Counted from the stretch's first letter, positions 19,752-29,438 are shown. The stretch: 64,000 nt of DNA from Rhodothalassiaceae bacterium (GCA_026004935.1 BPKC01000001.1:2703381-2767380); one strand, 5' to 3'. Numbers and translations are program-made. Notes: a model not told the origin generated them from the letters alone.

Positions 19752-21072
19752 TCGCCTGCGCCGCCGGGTCGCGCTCGCCTTCTTCGCCGTCTTCGCGCTG
19801 CTCGCCGGGGCGGCGATCGCCGCGGCCGAGGGTCTTGCGGTCGCCGCCGGCCTGCTGCTTGCCGCGGCGGTGGCGCTGGCCGTTCTGCTCTGGCGCGCCC
19901 TGGACCGGCGGCTCGCGACCGCGGCCGGGATGATCGAGGCCCTGCGCCACGGCGACCTGCAGATCCGCGCGGGCCCCGGCGGCAGGGACGGGGAGGGCGC
20001 GCCGCTGGAGGACGCCCTGCGCGCGGCGGCGCGGAACTGGGCCGCCGCCCGCCGGCGGCTTGCGCGCGAGCTTCACCTCAACCAGGCGATCGTGCGCCAT
20101 GCGCCGGTGCCGCTGTTCATGGCCGAGGACGGGCGCGCCTTCCGCCCGCTCAACGGGCCCGGGCGGCGGCTGCTCGCGCTCATGGCGCCGGATGCCGCAG
20201 CCCTGCCGGCGGAGCTCGGCCGGCGGCTGGCCGGGCTTGCGCCGGGCGCGCAGGAGACGGTGAGCCTCGCGATCGCGGGACGTGACGAGCGTTTCGAGGC
20301 GAGCCTCGCCCTCGTCGAGGCGGAGGGACGCCGCGTGCGGCTTCTTGCGCTGCTGCCGGTGGGATCGAGTCTCGAGGCGGCGGAGATCGCGGCCTGGCAG
20401 AAGCTCTTCCAGGTGCTTTCCCACGAGATCATGAATTCGCTCACGCCCATCCTCTCGCTCACGCGCACGGCGGCCGGGCGCCTCGCCGCCGTCGGCCCGG
20501 CGGCCGCGGATGCGGATGCGGCGGCGCTTGCCGATGCGCGCGAGGCGCTCGAGACCGTCCTGCGGCGGGCGGAAGGGTTGAAGCGTTTCGTCGCCGCCTA
20601 CCGCCAGCTCGCGCGGCCGCCGGAGCTGCGCCCGCGCACCGTCGCGATCGCGGCGCTCTTCCGGCGCATCGCCCGGCTTGTGCAGGCCGAGCTTGCGGCG
20701 CGGGGAATCCGGCTGGAGACCGAGGTGCGCCCGCGCAACCTCGAACTCAGGGCCGATCCCGAACTGCTCGAGCAGGCGCTGCTCAACCTCGTCTGGAACG
20801 CCCGTGACGCCTTGGACGGCCGCCCGGACGGGCGGATCCGCCTCGCCGCCGGCCTCGACCGCGCGGGGCGCGTGGAGATCACGGTCGCCGACAACGGCCC
20901 GGGCGTGCCCGAGGAGCTCGGCGAGCGGATCTTCCTGCCCTTCTTCACGACGAAGCCCGGCGGCGAGGGCATCGGACTTGCGCTCGTGCGGCGCATCGTC
21001 GTCGCCCATCGCGGGCGGATCGCCTGCCGGCGGGCGGAGGGCGGCGGAGCGGTCTTCACGCTGGGTTTTTGA
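19741..21072 (+). CDS. Sensor histidine kinase (NtrB/NtrY-like partner)
   Basis: 443 residues. Two membrane helices (about 10-51) separated by only a few residues leave almost no periplasmic part, so the signal is probably sensed in or near the membrane. HAMP-like and PAS-like regions follow. The H-box is VLSHEIMNSLTPI (H228), the N-box NLVWNARDAL, then VADNGPGVP and GEGIGLALVRRIV. It phosphorylates the response regulator whose gene it overlaps; the pair probably senses envelope stress or a transported compound (inference). Confidence 0.92.
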   Translation: MVFDRLRRRVALAFFAVFALLAGAAIAAAEGLAVAAGLLLAAAVALAVLLWRALDRRLATAAGMIEALRHGDLQIRAGPGGRDGEGAPLEDALRAAARNWAAARRRLARELHLNQAIVRHAPVPLFMAEDGRAFRPLNGPGRRLLALMAPDAAALPAELGRRLAGLAPGAQETVSLAIAGRDERFEASLALVEAEGRRVRLLALLPVGSSLEAAEIAAWQKLFQVLSHEIMNSLTPILSLTRTAAGRLAAVGPAAADADAAALADAREALETVLRRAEGLKRFVAAYRQLARPPELRPRTVAIAALFRRIARLVQAELAARGIRLETEVRPRNLELRADPELLEQALLNLVWNARDALDGRPDGRIRLAAGLDRAGRVEITVADNGPGVPEELGERIFLPFFTTKPGGEGIGLALVRRIVVAHRGRIACRRAEGGGAVFTLGF

Positions 21073-21089
21073 GAACGAGGCGGCCGGCT

Positions 21090-24000
21090 TCAGCGGAAAT
21101 CCCGGCTCTTCGGGAAGACCTCGGGCAGCTCGCGCGGGTGACGATGGGGCGTGAACGGCGGCAGCACGGGATCGGCCGTGCCGTCGCGCGCCTCGTCCGG
21201 CCCGCCTGCAAGCGCGCGCCGGACGGCGGCCTCCGGCATCAGCCGCGCGAGCAGCCGCGAGCCGTCGAGAAGGCGTTCCGCGATGAGGTGCACCACCTCC
21301 CCCTCGCGGCTGATGCGGCCGGCGGCGATCATGAGTCTCGCGCCCATGACGACCGGCCGGCGGCGCTCGGCGAGATCCGGCCAGATGATGAGATTGCCGA
21401 TGCCCGTCTCGTCCTCCAGCGTCACGAAGACGACGCCCCTGGCGGTGCCGGGTCGCTGGCGCACGAGCACGAGACCGGCGGTGGCGAGCCGGGCGCCGTT
21501 CTCGGCCTCGCGCAGACTTGCAAGCGGGCGGATCCCCCGCGCGCTCAGGACCTTGCGCAGGAAGGCGAGCGGATGCCGGCGCAGGCTGAGCCCGAGATGG
21601 CGCCAGTCGGCGACCATCTCCGCGGCCTCGTCAAGCGGCGGCAGCGCCACGGCCGGCTCGTCGCTTGCCCGCTCGCCGCCCGTTGCCGCGAACAGCGGCA
21701 GCGCCGGCGCGGCGGGGATGGCGCGCACCGCCCACAGCGCCTGCCGTCGCCCGCCGGCCAGCCCCGAGAGCGCATCGGCCGCCGCCAGCCGCTCCAGCAC
21801 GGCGCGCGGGACCGCCGCCCGCCGGGCGAGATCGGCGATGTCCGTGAACGGCCGGCGGGCCCGGGCGGCGACGATCCGCTGCGCCGCCTCCTCGCCCAGT
21901 CCCTTGACGAGCCGCATCCCCAGCCGCAGCGCCCGGCCGCCGCCGTCCGCATCCTCGAGCGTGCAGTCCCAGTGCGAGTGGCGGACGTCGACGGGCCGCA
22001 CCTCCACCCCGTGCGCGCGGGCGTCGCCGATGATCTGGGCCGGGGCGTAGAAGCCCATCGGCTGGGAATTCAGCAGCGCGCAGGCGAAATGGGCGGGCCA
22101 GTGGCACTTCAGCCAGGCCGAGGCGTAGACGAGCAGCGCGAAGCTTGCGGCATGGGATTCGGGAAAGCCGTATTCGCCGAAGCCCTCGATCTGCCGGAAA
22201 CAGCGCGCGGCGAAGGCGGGGTCATAGCCGCGCGCGACCATGCCCGAGATGAACTTGTCGCGGAAGCGGCCGAGCTGTCCGCTGCGCCGGAAGGTCGCCA
22301 TCGCCCGGCGCAGGGCGTTCGCCTCCTCGCCCGAAAATCCCGCCGCCACCATCGCGATCCGCATCGCCTGCTCCTGGAAGAGCGGCACCCCCAGCGTGCG
22401 GCCGAGAATGCGCTTGAGCTCATCCGGCGGGCCGTGATCGGGATGGGGCGCCGGATAGCTCACCGGCTCCAGCCCCTGGCGGCGGCGCAGATAGGGGTGG
22501 ACCATCTCGCCCTGGATGGGGCCGGGGCGCACGATCGCCACCTCGATCACGAGATCGTAGAAGCAGCGGGGTCTGAGCCGCGGCAGCATCGCCATCTGCG
22601 CGCGACTTTCCACCTGGAAGACGCCGAGGGAATCGCCGCGGCAGAGCATGTCGTAGACGGCCGGATCCGTCATCGGATGAAGCGCGGCGAGATCGAGCCG
22701 CCGCCCCTCGTGGCGGGCGATGAGGGAGAAGGCCTTGCGGATGCAGGTGAGCATGCCGAGCGCCAGCACGTCGACCTTGAGGATGCCGAGTGCATCGAGA
22801 TCGTCCTTGTCCCACTCGATCACCGTGCGCCCCGGCATCGCCGCCGGTGTCACCGGCACGATGGCGGTGAGCGGATCGCGGGTGAGCACGAAGCCGCCCA
22901 CATGCTGGGAGAGGTGGCGCGGAAAGCCGATGAGCTCCGCCGCAAGCTTCAGCGCAAGACGCAGCTCCGGCGCGCGCGGGTCGAGCCCCGCCTCGCGCAC
23001 CGCATCCTCCTCGATGCCGCGGCTCGAACGGCCCCAGACGGTGGCGGCGAGCCGGGCGGTGACGTCCGCCGGCAGGCCCAGCGCCTTGCCCACCTCGCGC
23101 ACCGCCAGCCGCGCCCGGTAGCGGATCACGGTGGCCGCCAGCGCGGCATGCTCGCGGCCGTAGCGGGCGTAGATGTACTGGATCACCTCCTCGCGCCGCT
23201 CATGCTCGAAATCGACGTCGATGTCCGGCGGCTCGCCGCGCTCGCGCGAGACGAAGCGCTCGAACAGCAGATCGCTGTCGGCGGGGTTCACGGCGGTGAT
23301 GAACAGGCAGTAGCAGACCGCGGAGTTGGCCGCCGAGCCGCGTCCCTGGCAGAGGATGCCGCGCGCGCGGGCCCAGGAGACGATGTCGTGGACGGTGAGA
23401 AAATAGCGGGCGAGCTTCAGCTCGCGGATGAGCGCGAGCTCATGGGCGAGCTGGTCTTTGACCTTGCGCGGCACGCCTGCGGGATAGCGGATCCGCGCGC
23501 CGTCCTCGACGAGCCGGGCGAGATGCTCGTCCGGGTCCACGCCCTCGGGCACCGGTGCATCCGGGTAGTTGTAGGCGAGCTCGTCGAGGCTGAAGCGGCA
23601 GCGCGCCGCGACCTCCCGCGTGCGGGCGAGCGCGTCGGGATGCTCGGCGAACAGACGCGCCATCTGCGCCGGGGACTTCAGGTATCGTTCGGCATTCTTC
23701 TCGAGCAGAAAGCCCGCGCGCTGCACCGTGGTCCGGTGGCGGATCGCGGTGAGCACGTCGGCGAGCGGCCGGCGCGCGGGATCGTGGTAGCGCACGTCGC
23801 CCACGGCGAGCGTGGGGACATCGGCGCGCCGGGCGGCCTCGGCGAGAAGCCGCAGGCGGCGGCGGTCGTCGCCGCGATGGCGGTGGGAGAGGGCGAGATG
23901 GAGCGCATCCTCCCCCACCCGCTCGCGCCAGCGGCCGAGCTCGCGCGCAAGCGCCCCCGGCTCCACCGGCCCCTCGCCCGGCAGCAGCGCGAACAGGATC

Positions 24001-24389
24001 CCGGCGGCATGGCCGGCGACGTCCCCGGCCTCCAGATGGCAGGCGCCCTTCTTCGCCCGCATTCTGCCGCGCGAGAGCAGCTGCGCCAGCCGGCCGTAGC
24101 CCGCCCGGTCCTCGGGCCAGGCGAGCAGCTCCGTGCCGTCGGCCAGCGCCAGCCGGCATCCGGGGATGAAGGCGAGTCCGCAGGCCTTGGCCGCGACATG
24201 GGCGCGCACGACGCCGGCGAGCGTGTTGCGGTCGGTCAGCGCCAGCGCCGCGAGCCCCAGCTCATGGGCGCGGGCCACCAGCTCCTCGGGGTGCGAGGCG
24301 CCCTCGAGAAAGCTGAAGTTGCTCATCGCGGCAAGCTCGGCATGGCCGGCCGCGGCGGCGATCGGGGGGGCGGGCGCCGCGGCGGTCAT
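21090..24389 (-). CDS. dnaE2: Error-prone DNA polymerase DnaE2 (ImuC)
   Basis: 1099 residues, normal for DnaE2. A PHP domain (from AELAAMSNFSFLEGASHPEE) is followed by the C-family polymerase core: GRGSAANSAVCYCL, the catalytic aspartates in PPDIDVDFEHER, the VNGFV-like GGFVLTRDPL region, then the helix-hairpin-helix and OB-fold segments (GIGNLIIWPDL). It performs translesion synthesis with ImuA and ImuB during the SOS response. The ATG at 24389 overlaps the imuB stop by 4 bases. A longer open frame upstream is only GC-driven antisense-like extension into imuB. Confidence 0.96.
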   Translation of the reverse strand: MTAAAPAPPIAAAAGHAELAAMSNFSFLEGASHPEELVARAHELGLAALALTDRNTLAGVVRAHVAAKACGLAFIPGCRLALADGTELLAWPEDRAGYGRLAQLLSRGRMRAKKGACHLEAGDVAGHAAGILFALLPGEGPVEPGALARELGRWRERVGEDALHLALSHRHRGDDRRRLRLLAEAARRADVPTLAVGDVRYHDPARRPLADVLTAIRHRTTVQRAGFLLEKNAERYLKSPAQMARLFAEHPDALARTREVAARCRFSLDELAYNYPDAPVPEGVDPDEHLARLVEDGARIRYPAGVPRKVKDQLAHELALIRELKLARYFLTVHDIVSWARARGILCQGRGSAANSAVCYCLFITAVNPADSDLLFERFVSRERGEPPDIDVDFEHERREEVIQYIYARYGREHAALAATVIRYRARLAVREVGKALGLPADVTARLAATVWGRSSRGIEEDAVREAGLDPRAPELRLALKLAAELIGFPRHLSQHVGGFVLTRDPLTAIVPVTPAAMPGRTVIEWDKDDLDALGILKVDVLALGMLTCIRKAFSLIARHEGRRLDLAALHPMTDPAVYDMLCRGDSLGVFQVESRAQMAMLPRLRPRCFYDLVIEVAIVRPGPIQGEMVHPYLRRRQGLEPVSYPAPHPDHGPPDELKRILGRTLGVPLFQEQAMRIAMVAAGFSGEEANALRRAMATFRRSGQLGRFRDKFISGMVARGYDPAFAARCFRQIEGFGEYGFPESHAASFALLVYASAWLKCHWPAHFACALLNSQPMGFYAPAQIIGDARAHGVEVRPVDVRHSHWDCTLEDADGGGRALRLGMRLVKGLGEEAAQRIVAARARRPFTDIADLARRAAVPRAVLERLAAADALSGLAGGRRQALWAVRAIPAAPALPLFAATGGERASDEPAVALPPLDEAAEMVADWRHLGLSLRRHPLAFLRKVLSARGIRPLASLREAENGARLATAGLVLVRQRPGTARGVVFVTLEDETGIGNLIIWPDLAERRRPVVMGARLMIAAGRISREGEVVHLIAERLLDGSRLLARLMPEAAVRRALAGGPDEARDGTADPVLPPFTPHRHPRELPEVFPKSRDFR

Positions 24390-25993
24390 GGGAAGAGCCC
24401 GTGCAGGAACCAGCGCGGCGCGGCCGCCGCGCCATCCGCGGGTGCCGCGCGGAAGAGCCAGAAGCGGCGGCCCGCCTCGTCCTCGACGCGGTAGTAGTCG
24501 CGCAGCGGCGCATCGGCATCCTGCGGCCGCCACCACTCGGGGGCGATGCGCTCGGGACCTTCCGCGCGGGCGATCCGGTGCAGCCGCCGGCGCCAGCGGA
24601 ACTGCAGCGGCGGCCCCTCCGGCAGCAGGGCGGTGACGGCGATCTCCTCCGGCCGGGCGAAGAGCTGCAGCGGCCGCGGCGGCCCCGGGGGCGGGGCGGA
24701 CCCGTCCCAGGCGGCGGGCGCGGCCGGATGGACGAGACGGCGCTCGGCCCGCTCGGGGATGTGCGAAGCGGCCGGCGCCAGCGTCCCCACATGATCGGCC
24801 CCGAGCCGGGCGGCGAGCCGGTCGAGAAGGGCGGCAAGCGACTCGCCCTGCGCCAGCCGGCCCGAGAAATCCGCGTCGCGGGGAGCGAGCAGTGCCGTCT
24901 CCACCGCGGTCAGCGCCAGCGCCTCGAGGCCGAAGCCGGGGTCCACGACCGGGGCCTTGAGCGCGATGAGGCGCAGAAGATGGTCCCGGTTGCGGCCCGG
25001 CGCGGCGGTGGCGGCTTCCCAGGCCGTCACCCGGCCGTCGACGAAGAAGAGCTCGGCCCGGATCCGCCTGAGGCCGAGGCCCGCTTCTTCCAGCCGGGCG
25101 AGCAGATCGCCGAGCGGACGGGCCAGAAGCTCCGCCGGATCCGGTATCGCCTGCAGCGGCTCGGGGAAGCCGCACAGCACCCGGTGGTCCTCCGGCGGGG
25201 CGACGGGTGCGAGGGGATCCGGCCGGCGGCCCAGCGCGGCATCGAGACGCGCGAGCAGACCCCGGCGGTCGTCTCCGCGCGCCGGCGGAAAGCGCCGCGC
25301 GAGCGCCGCGCGCGGGACGGCCATGAGATCGCCGATGGTCGCAAGCCCCAGCTCTTCCAGGAGTCGGACATCCTCCGCCGGCGGGTCGAGGGCGGCGACC
25401 GGCAGCGGCGCGAGCGCCGCCGCGGTCCGCCCGGGCGGACAGATCCGGGGCGCATCGCCGGCGGCGGCATGGCGGGCGAGCGCGAGCGCCGCGCGTGGCG
25501 TGTCGGCGATCGCCAGCCGCGCCGGGATCCCGCGCGCCGCGAGCCGGCCGCGAAGATCGTCGGCAAGCGCGGCCTCGCCGCCGAAGAGATGGTCGGCACC
25601 CGTGATCGCGATCAGGACCGCATCGGGCGGCCGCACCGCCACCGACGGCGCATAGCGCCGGCACCAGCGGGCCAGCGCGGCAAGGGCCGCGGCGTCGCGC
25701 GCGGGATCCGCGGCGGCCGTGCGCAGCTCCGGCGAGAGCGCGCGGGCGGCGGCGAGCGCCATGCCGGGAGCGATCCCCGCCGCGGCCGCCGCCTCGTCCA
25801 CCGCCCGCAGCACGGGCCCATGCGGCCCCTCGCCGACGAGCGCGAAGGGGCCGGCCGGCGATCGGGCGGGCGCAGCCGCGCGATCAGCCCGCCGCGCGCA
25901 GGAGGCGGCCGGCGGCGGTCCGGGCCGCCGCCCGTCCAGCCGATGGCGGGTCATCGGCCAGTTCGGCAGCCAGACGGCAAGAAAGCGTTGCAT
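24386..25993 (-). CDS. imuB: ImuB, Y-family polymerase-like mutasome protein
   Basis: 535 residues beginning MQRFLAVWLPNWPMTRHR, typical of ImuB. The Y-family-like fold is recognisable (ALSPEL, AVLIAITGADHLFGGE, ARLAIADTPRAALALA, LEELGLATIGDL), but the catalytic acidic residues of true DinB polymerases are not apparent, as expected for ImuB, which acts as a bridge to the beta clamp and DnaE2. It overlaps dnaE2 by 4 bases and its start lies 110 bases inside the imuA gene. Confidence 0.94.
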   Translation of the reverse strand: MQRFLAVWLPNWPMTRHRLDGRRPGPPPAASCARRADRAAAPARSPAGPFALVGEGPHGPVLRAVDEAAAAAGIAPGMALAAARALSPELRTAAADPARDAAALAALARWCRRYAPSVAVRPPDAVLIAITGADHLFGGEAALADDLRGRLAARGIPARLAIADTPRAALALARHAAAGDAPRICPPGRTAAALAPLPVAALDPPAEDVRLLEELGLATIGDLMAVPRAALARRFPPARGDDRRGLLARLDAALGRRPDPLAPVAPPEDHRVLCGFPEPLQAIPDPAELLARPLGDLLARLEEAGLGLRRIRAELFFVDGRVTAWEAATAAPGRNRDHLLRLIALKAPVVDPGFGLEALALTAVETALLAPRDADFSGRLAQGESLAALLDRLAARLGADHVGTLAPAASHIPERAERRLVHPAAPAAWDGSAPPPGPPRPLQLFARPEEIAVTALLPEGPPLQFRWRRRLHRIARAEGPERIAPEWWRPQDADAPLRDYYRVEDEAGRRFWLFRAAPADGAAAAPRWFLHGLFP

Positions 25994-26801
25994 CGTCCCA
26001 CTCCACGAGCCAGCTCACGGGCCGCTCGCGCCAGCCCTTCGCGAGGGTGATCCGCCAGCAGGGCCGGCCGGGCGCATGGGGATCGCCGGCGGGCGGCCGG
26101 CTCGGCGCGGCGGCGACGAGCCAGCGGCTGCGCGCCGCCGAGGCGCCGGAGGGGGCCGGCGGCAGCGCGATGAGGGGGGTGCGGCTGCGCGCGGCGGCGA
26201 GCTGCAGCCGGCGGCTCGTCGCGAGATCCCAGCTGCCGTCTGACGCAAGCAGGAGCAGCACGGCCGCCGGCGCGCCGGAGGAAAGCGCCTCTTCGGCCGC
26301 CCACAGCGCCTCCCGGCTGCGCTCGGCGGCGGCCAGCCACAGCCGCCCCGGATCGCCGCCGAGCGCCGCAAAGCCGCGCCCCGACAGCCGCCCGTGCTCG
26401 CGAAAGCCGAGGCGGGTGCCGATCACCAGCGCGGGCCGCCCGCCGGCATCCGGCATCACGAGACGACGGATCAGCAGCGCCGCGGCAAAGCCGATGGCCG
26501 CCCCGCGATCCGCGGCCGCCTGCGCACACAGCTCGTGCACCGCGCCGAGGGCGAGCCCCCCGCCCGGTGCGGCGGCCGACATGCCGAGTGCGGCCGCGAT
26601 CGCCTCCGGCCCGGGCGACCAGCCGCCCTCCCCGCCGCCCGACGGGGCGGGCGGCGCCGCGCCGCCCGCTTCCGCCGCCCGCCGGATATTCCTGTTTTGT
26701 TCTATAATGATTCGCGTGCGCGACCGGTGCCGGAGACGGGCCGGAGATGGCGGGGCGACGATGGCCACATCAGACGTGATCACATTGTCATTCATGAACA
26801 T
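25884..26801 (-). CDS. imuA: ImuA, RecA-like mutasome protein
   Basis: About 305 residues. The RecA-like part starts at PGGGLALGAVHELC and continues ALVIGTRLGFREHGRLSGRG and WLVEWDDATLSCRLAAEL. ImuA partners ImuB in SOS mutagenesis. The start is uncertain: ATG 26801 has GGAGG 9 bases upstream, but the first 50 residues look unconserved, and a start after about 26688 is possible. A perfect LexA box lies upstream at 26870-26884. The C-terminus overlaps imuB by 110 bases, unusually long for this cassette. Confidence 0.88.
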   Translation of the reverse strand: MFMNDNVITSDVAIVAPPSPARLRHRSRTRIIIEQNRNIRRAAEAGGAAPPAPSGGGEGGWSPGPEAIAAALGMSAAAPGGGLALGAVHELCAQAAADRGAAIGFAAALLIRRLVMPDAGGRPALVIGTRLGFREHGRLSGRGFAALGGDPGRLWLAAAERSREALWAAEEALSSGAPAAVLLLLASDGSWDLATSRRLQLAAARSRTPLIALPPAPSGASAARSRWLVAAAPSRPPAGDPHAPGRPCWRITLAKGWRERPVSWLVEWDDATLSCRLAAELADDPPSAGRAAARTAAGRLLRAAG

Positions 26802-26869
26802 TTTTGGCATCCTCCACCTGTGGGAGCTCCGGGGCCGGCCGGAGGACCGGCACCATGAACCGGAATCAT

Positions 26870-26884
26870 GTTCCATTCTTGTTC
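26870..26884. promoter_or_regulatory. LexA (SOS) box, GTTC-N7-GTTC
   Basis: GTTCcattcttGTTC matches the alphaproteobacterial LexA operator exactly. It lies between divergent imuA (69 bases away) and the kamA-like gene (223 bases away). Control of the imuA-imuB-dnaE2 cassette is expected. The 305-base spacer 26802-27106 is A+T-rich around this site and holds no further gene. Confidence 0.85.
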
Positions 26885-27106
26885 CAGTGATGTGAAGAGT
26901 CAAGGACGCCTCCGGCCGCAGCGGGACGTTCACCCCGGGCACTGTTGCCTTTCGGCCTCACGTTTCGGGAATCTTCCATCTCCCCCGACAAGCCCTCTTG
27001 CAAAATTTTGCGGCGCGCATAGATGCTGCGCTTCGAGAAGGCGCCGGAAACCGGCGATGGGCGTCGGCACCGTAGGGCGCGCCTTCTCGAACACGGGGTG
27101 CCATCC

Positions 27107-28435
27107 ATGGCGCAGAGACCCCTCGAGGCCGATTCGGAGCCTCCCAGTCCGCCGGCGGCGGAACCTCTTCCTTCCCCCCAGTCTCCGGCAGCCGAGAAGA
27201 GAAAAGGCGTTCTTGCCGCCGTGCCCCTGCGGCCGCCGCGCTTTCCCGTGGCGGGCGCGCGCCGCCGCTTCTATGCCGCGCATTTCCCCGGCTCGGGGCC
27301 GGAGGAATGGAACGACTGGCGCTGGCAGATGCGCAGGCGCATCCGCAGCCTCGACGCGCTCGAGCGGATCTTCGCCCTCAGCGATTCGGAGCGCGAGGCG
27401 GTGCGCCGCGCGGGCAGCCTGCTGCCGGTCGGAATCACGCCCTACTATGCGGCGCTGATGGATCCCTTCGATCCGTCCGAGCCGCTCAGGCGCACCCACA
27501 TCCCCACGCTCGGCGAGTATCTGCGCAACCCCGGCGAGGCCGACGATCCCCTCGGCGAGGACCATGACACCGTCGCCCCCGGCCTCGTTCACCGCTATCC
27601 CGACCGGGTGCTGTTCCTCGTCACCGGCACCTGCTCCACCTACTGCCGCTACTGCACGCGTTCGCGCATGGTGGGCAAGCCGGGCGGCGAGTACGGTTTC
27701 TCGCACGCCGGCTGGGAGGCCGCGCTCGACTACATCGCCGCGCATCCGGAGGTCCGCGACGTGCTGCTGTCCGGCGGCGACCCGCTCACGCTGTCCGACG
27801 AGCGGCTCGACTACCTCCTCGGCCGGCTGCGCCGCATCCGCCATGTCGAGTTCATCCGGATCGGCACCAAGGTGCCGATGGTGCTGCCGATGCGCATCAC
27901 CCGCGAGCTCGTGCGGGTGCTGCGCCGCCACCGGCCGGTGTGGATGAGCGTGCATGCGACCCACCCGCGCGAGCTGACCCCCGAGTCCGAGGAGGCCTTC
28001 GCCCGCCTTGCGGATGCGGGCGTGCCGCTCGGCAGCCAGACGGTGCTGCTGAAGGGCGTCAACGACGAGGTGGAGACCATGCGGGCGCTCTTCCACGGCC
28101 TGCTCAAGGCGCGGGTGCGGCCCTACTACCTCTACCAGTGCGATCCGATCTCGGGCTCGGCCCATTTCCGCACGCCGGTGCAAAAGGGCCTCGAGATCAT
28201 CGCAGGGCTGCGCGGGTTCACCACCGGCTACGCCGTGCCCCACTACGTCATCGACGCGCCGGGCGGCGGCGGCAAGATCGCGCTCCTGCCCGAGGCGGTC
28301 GCGGGTCGCGACGGCGACGACCTGCTGCTGCGCAATTACGAGGGTCGGATCTTCCGCTACCCGGATCCCCCGGGCGGTGCGGCAAGCGGCACGGCGGCGA
28401 CGGGAGGCGGCGATGCGCATCGCGCTCACCTATGA
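27107..28435 (+). CDS. Lysine 2,3-aminomutase-like radical SAM enzyme
   Basis: 442 residues. The radical SAM cluster motif is CSTYCRYC (C176, C180, C183). The PLP lysine is K390 in DAPGGGGK. Both acidic residues that bind the substrate side-chain amine in clostridial lysine 2,3-aminomutase are kept (D346 in YQCD, D383 in VIDAPG), so L-lysine is the likely substrate and beta-lysine the product. It is longer than EpmB-type enzymes. The gene overlaps the next by 23 bases; the operon context points to further coupling and acetylation of the product. ATG 27107 was chosen as the first start near the body of the protein. Confidence 0.85.
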   Translation: MAQRPLEADSEPPSPPAAEPLPSPQSPAAEKRKGVLAAVPLRPPRFPVAGARRRFYAAHFPGSGPEEWNDWRWQMRRRIRSLDALERIFALSDSEREAVRRAGSLLPVGITPYYAALMDPFDPSEPLRRTHIPTLGEYLRNPGEADDPLGEDHDTVAPGLVHRYPDRVLFLVTGTCSTYCRYCTRSRMVGKPGGEYGFSHAGWEAALDYIAAHPEVRDVLLSGGDPLTLSDERLDYLLGRLRRIRHVEFIRIGTKVPMVLPMRITRELVRVLRRHRPVWMSVHATHPRELTPESEEAFARLADAGVPLGSQTVLLKGVNDEVETMRALFHGLLKARVRPYYLYQCDPISGSAHFRTPVQKGLEIIAGLRGFTTGYAVPHYVIDAPGGGGKIALLPEAVAGRDGDDLLLRNYEGRIFRYPDPPGGAASGTAATGGGDAHRAHL

Positions 28436-29438
28436 CCTGCGCGAGGCCCACGTCGCCTCCGGCATGGATCCCGAGGACGCGGCCGAATTCGACCACGAGG
28501 GCACGATCGCGGCCCTCGTCGAGACCCTGCGCGCACTCGGTCATGAGCCCGTGCGCATCGGCGGGATCCGGGCGCTCGTCCCGCAGCTCGCCCGCGGCCG
28601 CCTCGGCGTCGACCTCGTCTTCAACATCGCCGAAGGCCGCCACGGCCGCGCGCGCGAGGCCCAGGTTCCCGCGCTGCTCGAGGCCTACCGCATCCCCTAC
28701 ACCTTCTCCGACCCGCTCACCCTGGCGGTCTGCCTCGACAAGGCGGTGGCCAAGCGCCTCGTGCGCGAGGCGGGGGTGCCGACGGCCCCCTTCCGGGTGC
28801 TCGCCGGCCCGCAGGACGACGCGGCCTGCGACCTGCCGTTTCCGCTCTTCCTGAAGCCGATCGCCGAGGGTTCGAGCAAGGGCACGAGCGCGGCGAGCCG
28901 GGTCGGGGACCGCGCAGCGCTGGCCGAGGTCGCCTCGCGGCTCAGGCGGCGCTTCCAGCAGCCGGTGCTGGCCGAGGTCTACCTGCCCGGGCGCGAGGTC
29001 ACGGTCGGCATCGCGGGGCCGGCCGATGCGCCGCGGCCACTCGGGGTCATGGAGATCCTCGTCGACTCGCCGGACGAGCCCGGCATCTACTCCTTCGCCA
29101 ACAAGCAGCAGTGGCGGCAGCGCGTGCGCTACGCGCCGGTCCGCGGCCCGCTCGCGGAGGAGGCGGTCGCGATCGCGGCGGCGGCCTACCGGGCGCTCGG
29201 CTGCCGCGACGTCGCGCGCATCGACCTCAGGCAGGATGCGGACGGCCGCCTCGTCTTCCTCGAGGCCAATCCGCTGCCCGGCCTCAATCCGGAAGAGGGG
29301 GATCTGCCGATCCTCGCCCGCGCGCACGGCATGGACTATCGCGCGCTCATCGCCCTCATCATCGCCGAGGCGTCGGCGCGCCTGCGGCGGCGCGAGCGGC
29401 GCGGGGAGCCGGACGAGGCGGCATGCGTCCCGTCGTGA
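28413..29438 (+). CDS. ATP-grasp ligase, D-Ala-D-Ala ligase-like
   Basis: 341 residues of the D-alanine-D-alanine ligase-like ATP-grasp fold. It has VDLVFNIAEGRHGR near the N-terminus, LTLAVCLDKAVAKRL, the nucleotide-binding lysine in FPLFLKPIAEGSSKG, and the metal-binding ARIDLRQDADGRLVFLEANP followed by LPGLNP. It is not the peptidoglycan ddl, because it is embedded in an aminomutase operon and has a paralogue directly downstream. It probably joins a carboxylate to an amine such as beta-lysine. Start and stop overlap both neighbours (23 and 16 bases). Confidence 0.85.
   Translation: MRIALTYDLREAHVASGMDPEDAAEFDHEGTIAALVETLRALGHEPVRIGGIRALVPQLARGRLGVDLVFNIAEGRHGRAREAQVPALLEAYRIPYTFSDPLTLAVCLDKAVAKRLVREAGVPTAPFRVLAGPQDDAACDLPFPLFLKPIAEGSSKGTSAASRVGDRAALAEVASRLRRRFQQPVLAEVYLPGREVTVGIAGPADAPRPLGVMEILVDSPDEPGIYSFANKQQWRQRVRYAPVRGPLAEEAVAIAAAAYRALGCRDVARIDLRQDADGRLVFLEANPLPGLNPEEGDLPILARAHGMDYRALIALIIAEASARLRRRERRGEPDEAACVPS

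Noticed and set aside
21069-24494. An 1141-codon plus-strand frame opposite dnaE2
   Set aside because: Antisense shadow of a complete DnaE2 gene; composition is that of a GC-rich non-coding frame.
24390-25664. An in-frame upstream extension of DnaE2 giving about 1524 residues
   Set aside because: The extension runs through imuB in another frame and is low-complexity Ala/Arg/Gly/Pro text. DnaE2 proteins start near the PHP domain, which fits ATG 24389.
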